From: UBA1275 sp002323515
Lineage (GTDB): Bacteria > Bacteroidota > Rhodothermia > Balneolales > Balneolaceae
NCBI GenBank assembly: GCA_964007875.1
Contig: CAXGAH010000010.1
Location: forward strand, 1-64,000
Direction: 5' to 3'
DNA: 64,000 bases
The notes under the pieces are model-generated. The model saw only the letters and a list, made by a program, of their open reading frames with translations. It was not told the origin of the DNA and did no database searches. A program made the position numbers and the translations under genes. Below are positions 44,845 through 54,886 of the stretch, piece after piece (position 1 is the stretch's first letter; every line of letters starts with the position of its first letter).

Positions 44845-47800
44845 TTATTCCGTTATAGGTGTGCTTTCTTTGCGAGCAAAAAATAGTTGCTGCAGAGATT
44901 GTTTACCTCGCTCAATAACACTGTATAGCACAGGCACTAATATTAGAGTAAGGAAAGTAGAAAATAACAGTCCTACAATTACTGCTATAGCCATTGGCCC
45001 CCACCAAGCTGCCTGTTCACCCCCCCAATAAATATATTCTCCTAAATGTTTAAAAAATTCGAGGGGGTTATTAACCAGTGTGATAAAATCAAAGTTAAAT
45101 CCAACTGCTAGTGGAACTAAACCCAAGGTCGTGGTTATAGCCGTTAAAATTACAGGTCGAAAACGTACTTTACCTGCCTGTACCAAGGCTAAGCGTAAAT
45201 CAAGACCGTCCCTAGTTCGTAAAATATCCACATAGTCGATAAGTACAATAGCGTTGTTTACTACTACCCCAGCTAAAGAAATAAGCCCCAAAAAGGCCAT
45301 AAGTCCAAAAGCCATCTGAAAGGTTACCAACCCGTAAAAAACTCCTGCTGTCGACATAACTACGGAACTAAGAATAATAACCGGTTTTACTATGGAATTG
45401 AATTGAGAAACTAAGATGAATGCAATTAAGAAGACAGCAATCAAAAAGGCTCTACCTAAAAAAGCAAACGATTCGTCTTGTTCCTGCTGCTGACCCGTCC
45501 ACTCGTAATTATATCCTGGCGGTAAACCGTTTAAATAAGTAGCCAATACTTGCTGAGCTTCTGCTAAGACCGCGTTGGATTGATAGCCAGAACGGACATC
45601 GGCACTCACCGTTATTACTCGCTCAGATTCTTTGTGCCGTATTCCACCGAAGCCGTCACTAATCTCCCAGGAAGCTACTTCAGAAAGAGGTATTTGAACA
45701 CCTTCATGAAATACCGTCAAATCCGATAAGGTGCTTAAATCGTCGCGATATTCCTTTGCTAGGCGTACTACAATCTCGTATTCTTCTTTCCCATCCCTAA
45801 ATTTTGAAGCTTCAACTCCATTTATTGCTTGCCGAACCGTCATCCCAATCATATTGGTGTTCAGTTCATATAGACCTGCTTTTTCCCGATCTACTTCCAC
45901 TCGTATTTCTGGTCGAGAATCCGGTAGATCTGTTTCTAAACCATCCATTTTTGCAAAAATTGAATCGGCTTCCAAGGCGCTTAACACATCATTAGATATT
46001 CTCGTCAATTCCGCCATATCGGGACCAGAAATTTCTAAATTAACAGGGGGGCCTGTTGGGGGGCCATCCTCAGGTTTTTCTACCGTAATTTTAGCCCCTG
46101 CTATAACTCCATTAAGATCATTTCGCATATACTCCATCGCCTCAAAGATATCTCCCTCACGAAGTTCGTAGTCGACAAAATTTATGGCTACCGTTCCTTT
46201 ATGAGTAGAATTACCACCCCCACCAGCAGGGTCACTTGATATAGCAGCACCTGAAACCGCCAATATGGTATTAATATCACTCGCCTGTGGGATATTTTTC
46301 ACTCGTTCGGCAACCTTATCAACAATAGATCGGGTAAACTCTACATCAGAGCCAACGGGGGTTTGAATTTGAACATAGACATCCCTCGGAGGTATGTCTT
46401 CTGGAAAAAATTCTGTTCCAGGATTGAATACTCCTAAGACAATAAAGCTCATGATAAGCGCAAAAAAAGCAATTCCAACCGTCTTTAGACGGTTATTTAG
46501 AGCCCACACAAGGGAATTTTCATAGGTGCCTATGAATACATTCAAACCTTCTGCTTGCCACCATTTGCCAGTAGGAGCTAAAACATATTTATTTAGTAAC
46601 CATAACAATACCCCTAATACGATGAGCATAGTCCATGTAACAAAACTACTTAGTACCAAAACTAGTAGCACCAAAGCCAACAAAAAATAAAGTATGTATT
46701 TACCACGTTTGGTCAAATGTGCTTTGTTGGTATCACCATCAATAGTCATAAACAATGCACATATCACCGGGTTAATAATTAGCCCTACAAATAAAGAACT
46801 ACTCAGGGTAATGATTAGTGTTTTTGGTAAGTACCCCATAAACTCGCCCACCGTACCAGGCCAAAAAATCATAGGGAAAAAAGCCGCAAGTGTGGTGGCT
46901 GTTCCTGCAATAATTGGTCCAGCAACCTCTCCTGTCCCTTTTTTTGCGGATTCAAAATTATCATACCCTTCTTCGAGATATCGATAAATGTTCTCTACAA
47001 CTACGATTGCATTATCCACCAACATTCCTAAAGCTAATATCAAAGAAAATAAAACAATCATGTTCATGGTTATGCCGAGTGCACTTAGAATTATGAACGA
47101 CAAAAACATAGAAAGCGGAATGGATATACCGACAAAGGATGCATTACGAACTCCTAAGAAAAAAAGTAGAACTCCAATAACCAAAATAAGTCCAGAAATG
47201 ATATTATTTTCCAAACTGTTTACCATATTCTTCACATCTTTGCTTTGATCATTGGTAATTTTGTAGGTGGTTGTAGGGGGCAAGGAAGGTAAAGCGTCAT
47301 CTAAAATGGCACTTACCCGATCATAAGTTTCTAATATATTTTCACCCGTACGTTTTTTTACACCTAAGGTAATTACTGGAGATTCATCCAAGGTTGAATA
47401 GGTTTCTCTCTCTTTAAATCCAAAGGTCACGTTGGCAATATCTCGAAGATAAGTTGGTTTGCCCTCGTTCACCTTTAACACCACATCCTCAATTGGAGCT
47501 GTCTCTTGATATTGACCTGGGACACGCAACAAAAAACTCTTAGTTCCTACCGATATATCTCCACCAGGGATGGTAACATTTTCAGCACTAATCGCACCAA
47601 TTATGTCACCAAAGCTAAGGTTATAATATTTTAATTTGGCTAAGTCTACATCAACCTGTACTTCTCGTTCTAACCCACCTGTAAGATCTACCCCTAAAAC
47701 CGTCGGGATTGCTTCGATTTTATCTTGCAGGTCCTCTGCTATATCTTTCAGAATTTCTAAGTCGTAATCTCCCGATAAGTTTATTTGCATAATGGGAAAC

Positions 47801-48237
47801 TCACTCAAATTCACCTCCTGAACCAAGGGTTCCTCGGCATCTTCAGGAAGCTCTGCTTTTGCTAGATCTACCTTCTCACGTACCTTTTGAAGGGCCTCTT
47901 CAATATCAATGCCCGTATCAAATTCTAAAACCACACTGGAATAACCTTCCGTCGAGGTAGAGGTCATTTCTTTGATTTCAGAAATATTCCCTAATTCATC
48001 CTCTAATTTTCGTGTCACTAGGCTCTCCATATCCTCTGGTGATACACCAGGATAAAGCGTGACTACAAAAATATTGGGTACCGTTATGTTAGGGAATGAT
48101 TCTTTGGGAATGGTTAGATAGGAAATTATTCCCATAATGGCCACTAGAGCCACCAATACCATTACGCTTATTCTGTTATTAATGGCAAAAGTGGACAGCC
48201 AAAATTCTTTTCTGTTACCTGTATTTGTCGTAGACAT
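44845..48237 (-). CDS. RND efflux pump permease (AcrB/HAE1 type)
   Basis: A 1130-residue inner-membrane transporter. The N-terminal helix ISVMVLVALVAIMGIISYLT is followed by pore/porter domains (about 40-330). The helix block has the proton-relay region ALGMLVDNAIVVVENIYR (TM4, with two Asp-like relay positions DNA). A second porter region and a second helix block (about 900-1110, SLAGVVVNNAIVLIDYVD) complete it. It is about 70-90 residues longer than AcrB because of an extra loop around 520-570. It works with the adaptor and TolC genes directly upstream as an efflux system. Confidence 0.95.
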   Translation of the reverse strand: MSTTNTGNRKEFWLSTFAINNRISVMVLVALVAIMGIISYLTIPKESFPNITVPNIFVVTLYPGVSPEDMESLVTRKLEDELGNISEIKEMTSTSTEGYSSVVLEFDTGIDIEEALQKVREKVDLAKAELPEDAEEPLVQEVNLSEFPIMQINLSGDYDLEILKDIAEDLQDKIEAIPTVLGVDLTGGLEREVQVDVDLAKLKYYNLSFGDIIGAISAENVTIPGGDISVGTKSFLLRVPGQYQETAPIEDVVLKVNEGKPTYLRDIANVTFGFKERETYSTLDESPVITLGVKKRTGENILETYDRVSAILDDALPSLPPTTTYKITNDQSKDVKNMVNSLENNIISGLILVIGVLLFFLGVRNASFVGISIPLSMFLSFIILSALGITMNMIVLFSLILALGMLVDNAIVVVENIYRYLEEGYDNFESAKKGTGEVAGPIIAGTATTLAAFFPMIFWPGTVGEFMGYLPKTLIITLSSSLFVGLIINPVICALFMTIDGDTNKAHLTKRGKYILYFLLALVLLVLVLSSFVTWTMLIVLGVLLWLLNKYVLAPTGKWWQAEGLNVFIGTYENSLVWALNNRLKTVGIAFFALIMSFIVLGVFNPGTEFFPEDIPPRDVYVQIQTPVGSDVEFTRSIVDKVAERVKNIPQASDINTILAVSGAAISSDPAGGGGNSTHKGTVAINFVDYELREGDIFEAMEYMRNDLNGVIAGAKITVEKPEDGPPTGPPVNLEISGPDMAELTRISNDVLSALEADSIFAKMDGLETDLPDSRPEIRVEVDREKAGLYELNTNMIGMTVRQAINGVEASKFRDGKEEYEIVVRLAKEYRDDLSTLSDLTVFHEGVQIPLSEVASWEISDGFGGIRHKESERVITVSADVRSGYQSNAVLAEAQQVLATYLNGLPPGYNYEWTGQQQEQDESFAFLGRAFLIAVFLIAFILVSQFNSIVKPVIILSSVVMSTAGVFYGLVTFQMAFGLMAFLGLISLAGVVVNNAIVLIDYVDILRTRDGLDLRLALVQAGKVRFRPVILTAITTTLGLVPLAVGFNFDFITLVNNPLEFFKHLGEYIYWGGEQAAWWGPMAIAVIVGLLFSTFLTLILVPVLYSVIERGKQSLQQLFFARKESTPITE

Positions 48238-48260
48238 AATCCTTACTTGAATAGTTTTTA

Positions 48261-49373
48261 TTAGTCGAATGCAAGTACGGGACCCGTCGAATTAACCACA
48301 TTAATTCGCACCCCTTCATTTAAAAAAGCCGAGCCAATGGTGATGATTTCGTCACCGGGTACCAAGCCTTGATTAATAACCACTTCAGTTTTAAACGATG
48401 GGCCTAATTCCACTTTTCGTTCGCGTGCAATGTCTTTTCCTTCTGAATTGGTACCCTTGACATACATAACATAACCGTCATCTTTTGAATACACGAACTC
48501 TTCACTTACCACAACCGCTTGGTCTAAACTCAGTGTATTGAGTCGTAAATTAGCTATCATATCCACTTTGTAGTAACTCTGACCACTAGGAAGACGAATA
48601 TCTATTTTAAAAGTTCGATTAGAAGGATCAATGCTATTCGCTACATACACAATAGTTCCCGCCAAGGTATCTTGCACTTGTGTATCAAACCATACATCGA
48701 CTCTATCGCCTAACTCAACTACATTAGCATACCTAGCTGGTACTCCTGCAGATATAACAAATTGTTCTGCCCCAATTAAACGTATAGCAGGCATTCCTGG
48801 GGCAACCATCTCCCCCTCTTCTACAAAAATTGTTTCAACTACCCCATTAAAAGGAGCAATGATCTCGGTATTCTCCAGATCTACCAGCAATGAAGCAAGG
48901 GCCGACTTATTTTGATCAAATGCGTACTTGGTGGTCAAGTAATCAATTTCAGATCCAATATTTTCTTCCTCATAAAGCGTTTGAACACGATTCCAGGTCG
49001 TCTCAGATTGTGCGACCATTGCCTCTAACCGGGCTACTTCTTGGCTTAATTTGGCATCGTCGATTCGCAGAATGGTCTGCCCTTTGCGAACTCGTTGCCC
49101 TTCTCTCACCACATGTGTTAACACTCTACCACTTACTTCTGCAGAAAGCTGCACATCGTCTGAGGTTTCAACTGTACCAACTAAACGTAGAAAGCTGTTA
49201 AACGGCTCAGGACTAAGTACTTCAGTTTCCACATTCACCATTTTAATAAGCTCTTCTGGTTCGGAATTTTCCATTTCACTGGTAGAACAATTTTGGAGAC
49301 TTACAGAGAATAGCAGTAATAAAAGTAACATACTCCATCGGTTTGATGGATTTGGGAATCGAAATTCATTCAT
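48261..49373 (-). CDS. RND periplasmic adaptor (membrane fusion protein)
   Basis: A 370-residue lipoprotein. The lipobox LQNC lies about 29 residues after the ATG at 49373. Longer starts at 49400 and 49451 would push the signal inward. Lipoyl-like barrel-sandwich halves (VSGRVLTHVVREGQRVRKGQ and IIAPFNGVVETIFVEEGE) flank a short helical hairpin, and a beta-barrel and membrane-proximal part follow. It joins the permease and TolC-like channel, lying 23 bases before the permease. Confidence 0.92.
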   Translation of the reverse strand: MNEFRFPNPSNRWSMLLLLLLFSVSLQNCSTSEMENSEPEELIKMVNVETEVLSPEPFNSFLRLVGTVETSDDVQLSAEVSGRVLTHVVREGQRVRKGQTILRIDDAKLSQEVARLEAMVAQSETTWNRVQTLYEEENIGSEIDYLTTKYAFDQNKSALASLLVDLENTEIIAPFNGVVETIFVEEGEMVAPGMPAIRLIGAEQFVISAGVPARYANVVELGDRVDVWFDTQVQDTLAGTIVYVANSIDPSNRTFKIDIRLPSGQSYYKVDMIANLRLNTLSLDQAVVVSEEFVYSKDDGYVMYVKGTNSEGKDIARERKVELGPSFKTEVVINQGLVPGDEIITIGSAFLNEGVRINVVNSTGPVLAFD

Positions 49374-49514
49374 GATAGGGGTTCTGAGAGATGAGTTCAT
49401 GGGTTGTTTACAAGTGATTTTGTTTCTAATATTTGTGTGACGCTTGTTCATAAAGTCTGAATTAATAATGGCTAGGGTACATATTTTATATATTCTAAGG
49501 ACCTATAAAATGAA

Positions 49515-50975
49515 TTAGTCTACAAGTGGAACTCTACCAACAGCTAGATCGTAGTTAGCTTTTGCTGTCAAGTAACTAAACACGGTCTGGGCATAATTTA
49601 GTTCGGCTTCCTTAACCTGCAATAACGCTTCTGTTAATTCGGCTGTTGATCCTAGGCCGTTATCTAAACGAATTTGTGCTCTATTGTAGCCCTCGCTTGC
49701 TTGCGCTACCGCTTCTTTTCTAGCTTGAGCGATTTCAAAAGATTCATGTACTTGTTCCATTGCGGTTTGTACCTGATGAGAAGCATTCTCCTGAGCCTGT
49801 AATTGTTGGAGAACCAAATCCTTTTTCGAAATTTGGACCCTCTGCAGATTGGACATTCGCTCCCAGCCAGAAAATAAAGGCATATTTACCCGCAAACTAA
49901 TGGTCTGAAATCGGGCACTGTTCTCAAAAAAGGTAGGTGAATCTGGTTCTGCTGCAGACCATTGTAAATTATAGTTTGCAGTAATGACAGGAAAAAAACG
50001 GGCTTTCTCTGCCTGAATTTCCTTCTCTTTTAGGTCTATAGAGGCCTGTAAAAGCCGTAAATCACCTCTTTGTTGATCAAGACCTAGCCCATGCCCTTTT
50101 TGTTGGCTTGGTAACTGGGTCATCCGATCTACTTCTTTAATTCCCAAATTTTCTTGGCTAACTGCTTGCTCACTGTAAATATCAAATTGGTTCAAATCAC
50201 CTTTTACCCCATACTCCAATTGAACAGGAATTCCCATGATCAATGCCAATACTCGCTTGGCTTCGGCTATATCATATTCGGCCTGAATTAAAGATGGCCG
50301 AAGATTACTTAATTGGACTTCCAGTCGCAAAGCATCATAGTCGTCCAACAAGCCTAATTCCGCTCTTTTTTTGTTTTGAGATAGATTTTCCTCTAATCGA
50401 TTAATTTGAGCAGCTTGTAAACGAGCAACTTCTTGAGAAATAAGTACACGGTAGTATGCTTGCCGAGCCTGTGTAACCACATTTTGTGCTGTAACTCGAT
50501 AGTTCTCAGTTTGTACCGCTCGAAAAACAGTAGCTGTACTAACTCCAACCAGTGCAGGCCCTTGAAAAATATTTTGCTCTACAGTAAACCCTCCCTGCCA
50601 ATTATTATCCGTTCCAAAAGCAATAGGCACCAATTTATTAGGGTCACCATTTGGATCGAATACCGATTCAGGAATGAAATTTACAGGAATCTCTACGTTA
50701 CGCGTATAATTCATGGAAGTAGAGATATCCGGAACTAAATTAGAATAGGCAATAAATACCAACCGCTCGGCATCTTCGACTGACAAGGTTGCTCTACTCA
50801 AATCTGGATTGTTCGCTAAAGCTATGGTTAATACATCCTGAAGGTCCCACTGGGTATCATTAAAATTTTTATAGACAGTAAGCGTATCAACCTGGGCGTT
50901 AATCGAACTGCTGGAAACAAACCATATTAGCAGAAACAAAGTTGATATAGTTAGCCGTGAGATTTTTGGAGTCAT
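49515..50975 (-). CDS. TolC-family outer-membrane channel
   Basis: A protein of about 486 residues with signal peptide (ISTLFLLIWFVSS, cleavage near NAQ) and two outer-membrane efflux domains, rich in long amphipathic helices (DDYDALRLEVQLSNLRPSLI, AELTEALLQVKEAELNYAQT). It forms the trimeric exit duct of the RND pump encoded next to it. Starts at 51008 and 51047 are open, but the ATG at 50975 best places the signal peptide. Confidence 0.92.
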   Translation of the reverse strand: MTPKISRLTISTLFLLIWFVSSSSINAQVDTLTVYKNFNDTQWDLQDVLTIALANNPDLSRATLSVEDAERLVFIAYSNLVPDISTSMNYTRNVEIPVNFIPESVFDPNGDPNKLVPIAFGTDNNWQGGFTVEQNIFQGPALVGVSTATVFRAVQTENYRVTAQNVVTQARQAYYRVLISQEVARLQAAQINRLEENLSQNKKRAELGLLDDYDALRLEVQLSNLRPSLIQAEYDIAEAKRVLALIMGIPVQLEYGVKGDLNQFDIYSEQAVSQENLGIKEVDRMTQLPSQQKGHGLGLDQQRGDLRLLQASIDLKEKEIQAEKARFFPVITANYNLQWSAAEPDSPTFFENSARFQTISLRVNMPLFSGWERMSNLQRVQISKKDLVLQQLQAQENASHQVQTAMEQVHESFEIAQARKEAVAQASEGYNRAQIRLDNGLGSTAELTEALLQVKEAELNYAQTVFSYLTAKANYDLAVGRVPLVD

Positions 50976-51060
50976 TGTTAACGTAAATATTTGTTTAATA
51001 GAGTTCATAAAAGAAAAATCTGTTTTCCTGTCAAGGTAGTTTAGCAAAGCTTTGCATTCT

Positions 51061-51717
51061 TTAGGTATTAGCGGCTATGCCACAACCGAGTATGTGCATA
51101 TACGCATTAAAAAGTTCATTCTCTTGCATTCCTATACGTTCTAATAGCTTAAAGTGTTCATAATTTTGATGCATATAGCTGATTGTTACCACACCATGGG
51201 AAGTTGACCAAAATAGAAGAGCGAGCTGTTCGGCGGGAAAATCGTTTTTAATTGATCCGTCGTCAATACCTCGTTGTATAGCCTCAACCATTAAACGGAA
51301 ACCCTCTTGTCTATTTTGGGTACAGAGTTCTAAATAATCACTTTCTCCACCAACTCCAGACGAATGAAGATTATCCAAAAATTTCATTGAACTGTAATAC
51401 TGCGGATGATCTTTTACGTAATTCAAATATCGTTCACCCAACTCACGAACGAGCATAAGTCCACTGCGATTGGATTCGAGTACTTCCTTAAATGATTCAT
51501 TGAGAAGATGAGTGGCCCGATAACAGATACCCAACACCAAATCGTTTTTATTCTGGAAGTATTGATATAGCGACCCTTTGCTTACCTCTGCTTTTCCCGC
51601 AACATCTTCCATGCTTAAATGATCCAGACCCTTCTCTAATAGAATAGACTCGGCAGCATCTAGCATAGTACTACGCTTTCGCTCTTTCTCTCGAATTTTA
51701 CGTTCTGCAACGCCCAT
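51061..51717 (-). CDS. TetR/AcrR repressor of the RND efflux operon
   Basis: A 218-residue regulator. The helix-turn-helix occupies about residues 18-62 (LSMEDVAGKAEVSKGSLYQYF, then QNKNDLV) and the ligand domain follows. It is the first gene of the minus-strand efflux operon, so it probably represses it and responds to pump substrates. A perfect 9-bp inverted repeat (51725-51760) lies 8 bases upstream of its start codon and is a good autoregulation site. Confidence 0.92.
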   Translation of the reverse strand: MGVAERKIREKERKRSTMLDAAESILLEKGLDHLSMEDVAGKAEVSKGSLYQYFQNKNDLVLGICYRATHLLNESFKEVLESNRSGLMLVRELGERYLNYVKDHPQYYSSMKFLDNLHSSGVGGESDYLELCTQNRQEGFRLMVEAIQRGIDDGSIKNDFPAEQLALLFWSTSHGVVTISYMHQNYEHFKLLERIGMQENELFNAYMHILGCGIAANT

Positions 51718-52094
51718 AGGGAAGATGAATGATAAACAGGATTATTAAAAGATCATTCATTGGTTTCATTAATACAGGTATAGATTTTTGAATAAATTTA
51801 ATTGCTGTGTATATACAGCTAATAGATCAACAATAGTGAGTGAGTAACTGTGCTACCTAGCCTATAAATGAACGCGAGTCAATAAATGACCTAGATTCAA
51901 AAATACGGACTTTCTAAAACAGGTCAAATAATATTTTTTAGGTTTTTTTTGAACTCAACAATTAATAACAGAACTTACGCGGCCTTTATTTCATTCGTTT
52001 ATACTATGAGATTAGTTCATCACGAATGTAGTGCACTTGTTGAACAATTTGACTACATAACCTACCCCCACATAATCATTTGAATGAGTCAACT
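51718..52094. other. Divergent intergenic region, tetR to DMT transporter
   Basis: 377 AT-rich bases. Apart from the inverted repeat at 51725-51760 and homopolymer runs, I see no RNA gene, coding stretch or clear promoter. Confidence 0.6.
51725..51760. promoter_or_regulatory. Inverted repeat, candidate TetR operator
   Basis: ATGAATGAT (51725-51733) and ATCATTCAT (51752-51760) are perfect complements separated by 18 bases, directly ahead of the tetR-tolC-adaptor-permease operon. The placement over the expected promoter suggests binding by the adjacent TetR. Confidence 0.45.
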
Positions 52095-52973
52095 ATGATG
52101 CTGAAAAAATATATCCCTGATGTACTACTCATTTTAATCGCCATCATCTGGGCATTGAATTTCAGTGTGGTCAAGGTAAGCCTTCAAGAAATCGATTCTC
52201 TAAGTTTCAACGCCTTGCGTTATATTCTAGCAGCTGGGTTACTTGCCTACACCGCGCGAGCCAGAGGGTATTCCCTAAAGGTTGATCGGGAAGATTTTTG
52301 GCCCCTAATAGGTATCGCCTTAGTGGGTAATGTACTTTATCAACTGTTTTTTATAATTGGCATAGACTATACATATTCGGCCAATGCTGCGGTTATCCTA
52401 GGCACTATACCGGTTTGGGTAGCTCTGTTATCTCACTTATTCACAGATGAAAAACTAACTCGCTATAAGTCCATTGGAATTGGGCTAGCTTTCACCGGTA
52501 TTATACTCATTGTTACAGGATCTAAAGCAGGTATATCAATTGCTTCAAAGACATTTTTAGGCGATATGATTATTCTATGTGCCGCTATATCCTGGGGTGT
52601 ATACACTATTTTGGCCAAGCGTTTTCTTAAAAAATATCCCAGTACACAATTTACAGGCGTTATGTCCATCGTCGGGATGGTTTTTTTATTGATCATTGGC
52701 TTACCCAATTTATTACATGTTAATTGGACAGGAATTTCACTTAAAGGATGGGGAGGAATCTTTTATAGTGGCCTGCTTTCTATAGGGCTCGCCTACTTAA
52801 TTTGGAACCATAGTGTATCTAAGATTGGAGCGGTACGAACTGCCGCATACCAAAATTTAGTCCCTGTACTTGGTTTGATATTTGGGGTTGTATTATTACA
52901 AGAAGCCCTAACTATACAACAATATACGGGCTCCGCATTGGTCATTGTAGGTATTATCTTCTCGCGATTTTAA
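52095..52973 (+). CDS. EamA/DMT-family transporter
   Basis: A 292-residue protein with ten membrane helices in two EamA repeats (about 5-135 and 150-285). It differs clearly from the other EamA protein in the window. The ATG at 52095 (or 52098) is preferred to the TTG at 52080. Substrate is unknown. It stands 59 bases before the polysaccharide exporter but is not evidently linked in function. Confidence 0.88.
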   Translation: MMLKKYIPDVLLILIAIIWALNFSVVKVSLQEIDSLSFNALRYILAAGLLAYTARARGYSLKVDREDFWPLIGIALVGNVLYQLFFIIGIDYTYSANAAVILGTIPVWVALLSHLFTDEKLTRYKSIGIGLAFTGIILIVTGSKAGISIASKTFLGDMIILCAAISWGVYTILAKRFLKKYPSTQFTGVMSIVGMVFLLIIGLPNLLHVNWTGISLKGWGGIFYSGLLSIGLAYLIWNHSVSKIGAVRTAAYQNLVPVLGLIFGVVLLQEALTIQQYTGSALVIVGIIFSRF

Positions 52974-53032
52974 TTGTATGCACGTCTATCTAAATCGTAT
53001 ATTAAACATAATTATTACTGAAAAAAATCTTT

Positions 53033-54862
53033 ATGCATTTATCTTCTATTCAATTTCCTAGGCTTACCTTTTTTTGGCAATTAGCTTCAGTATACCTCTT
53101 AGGTGCTGTTCTTTTCTCCAGCGCTACACATGCTCAAAATAATAGTGATAGAAATCGCACCAGCTACGGAAGTGAGTACACCAATAATTACTACGTAGAT
53201 GAAGCAGGACTTCAACTTGCGGTCAATGCAACTCCCCTCGATAATTTTTTAAATCCTAATACCTACGAATTAGGTCCTTATGATGTTATTAGCTTACAGG
53301 GTATAGGACTTACTGAATTCAGCTATAGGGCAGTATTGGTTAACGCTTTAGGGGATATTGTAACTCCTATTGCTGGAAAAATAAACCTAAAGGGACTCAC
53401 ACTTACTGAGGCTGAAACTAAGGTCAAAGAACATTTTTCTACCTACGTTTTAGATACAGAAGTATTTTTAACCCTCGATCGACCTAGACCAGTAAATATT
53501 CATGTGGGAGGAAATATACCCAACCCTGGTCGCTATTTGGTACCTGCCGGTACACGCTATGACGCCCTCATTTCCGGCTTTGAAATAGGAGAAGAGATTG
53601 TTTCGCCTCTGGTAAATGTTGAGAATAAGCAACAAATCATATCGACCCGTCAAACTATTTCTGGTATTAATTTTGACCGGCTCTCGGCTACACAAAGCGA
53701 AGAGGGTGAAATTGCAGACTCTCGATTTAGGCAATTAGCCCAAAAATACGATATGCGATACATCAAAGTGAGTTCTAAAGATGGCTCCGTACATTACGTA
53801 GATTTATATGCTTATTTTAACTCTGGTCAAGAAAAATTTGCACCCTATATTACTGATGGCGATCAAGTCACATTTATAGACCATTCATTTGACCGACCCA
53901 CTATTAGTATTTCTGGAGCCGTGAATACCCCATTTACGGGCAGTTATCGAAGCGATGATACGTTCAAAAAATTGTTATTAATAGCCGGTGGATATCACCC
54001 TCAGGCAGATTCCTCTCAACTCATTCGCGTTTACGAACAAAATGGTGAAAAAATTCGGGAAGAACTTTCTCTGAGCTCGACCAATCTTACAAAGAAACTC
54101 GAAAGTGGGGATCAATTGGTTATACCCTACAAAAAAACAAACCGAAATAAAGGTAATGTACAAATAGAGGGTATGGTTGCTATACCTGGTATTTATACCA
54201 TTGAGAATGGGGAAACAAAGCTATCTGAAGTGTTGCAAATCGCTGGAGGTTTAGAGAAAAATGCCCTAGCATCAGCAGCCTACCTCATTCGAGAATCAGC
54301 CAATCAACGGGGAGTCTCTTCAGTAACCGATATCAATATAACGCTTCTAAGTAAAAGCTATGATCAGTATTTAGAGGGTTTTGACTACTTAGAATTGGAA
54401 GAAATTTTATCCGCCAATCGTATGGCAATCGACTTAACCAATGAGCAAGCCCTAGCAGACGTTACCCTTCAAGATGGAGATCGAATCTACGTCCCTAAAG
54501 ATGACCAAAGTATTCGAATTATGGGGCAAGTAAACAATCCTGGTTATTATGCCTATCAGGCAGGCCAAAGTGTTAATGGATACCTTCAAAGAGCCAACGG
54601 TATGACCATTGCAGCCGATAAGAAGCGTACTTTCATCATAAAAGCCGGTAGTAGAAGTTGGTATAACCCTGACAATACAAGTATTGAATCCGGTGATATT
54701 ATATTTGTTGACCGAATACCTTTACAGGATGCGCGTTCAGGGTTACAGAATCAAATAAATATAGAAACATTAAAGAATAGAAGAGTCCAATTAATCATGA
54801 GTGGTGTAGGGGCACTTACTAGTGTAATTACTGCATATGTAGCCGTACGGCGACTAAACTAA
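53033..54862 (+). CDS. SLBB-domain polysaccharide export protein (Wza-like)
   Basis: A 609-residue exported protein. A signal peptide (cleavage near THAQ) is followed by a poly_export domain (about 75-165: YELGPYDVISLQGIGL, GLTLTEAETKVKEHF) and at least three SLBB segments (about 290-340, 375-450, 495-530: VNTPFTGSYRSDDTF, IEGMVAIPGIYTIENGE, MGQVNNPGYYAYQAGQ). A C-terminal hydrophobic helix (about 585-605) completes it. It should form the outer-membrane export channel for the exopolysaccharide made by the genes downstream. It lacks a clear lipobox. Confidence 0.92.
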   Translation: MHLSSIQFPRLTFFWQLASVYLLGAVLFSSATHAQNNSDRNRTSYGSEYTNNYYVDEAGLQLAVNATPLDNFLNPNTYELGPYDVISLQGIGLTEFSYRAVLVNALGDIVTPIAGKINLKGLTLTEAETKVKEHFSTYVLDTEVFLTLDRPRPVNIHVGGNIPNPGRYLVPAGTRYDALISGFEIGEEIVSPLVNVENKQQIISTRQTISGINFDRLSATQSEEGEIADSRFRQLAQKYDMRYIKVSSKDGSVHYVDLYAYFNSGQEKFAPYITDGDQVTFIDHSFDRPTISISGAVNTPFTGSYRSDDTFKKLLLIAGGYHPQADSSQLIRVYEQNGEKIREELSLSSTNLTKKLESGDQLVIPYKKTNRNKGNVQIEGMVAIPGIYTIENGETKLSEVLQIAGGLEKNALASAAYLIRESANQRGVSSVTDINITLLSKSYDQYLEGFDYLELEEILSANRMAIDLTNEQALADVTLQDGDRIYVPKDDQSIRIMGQVNNPGYYAYQAGQSVNGYLQRANGMTIAADKKRTFIIKAGSRSWYNPDNTSIESGDIIFVDRIPLQDARSGLQNQINIETLKNRRVQLIMSGVGALTSVITAYVAVRRLN

Positions 54863-54886
54863 TCGCCAAAGTTGATAGATTTAGGT

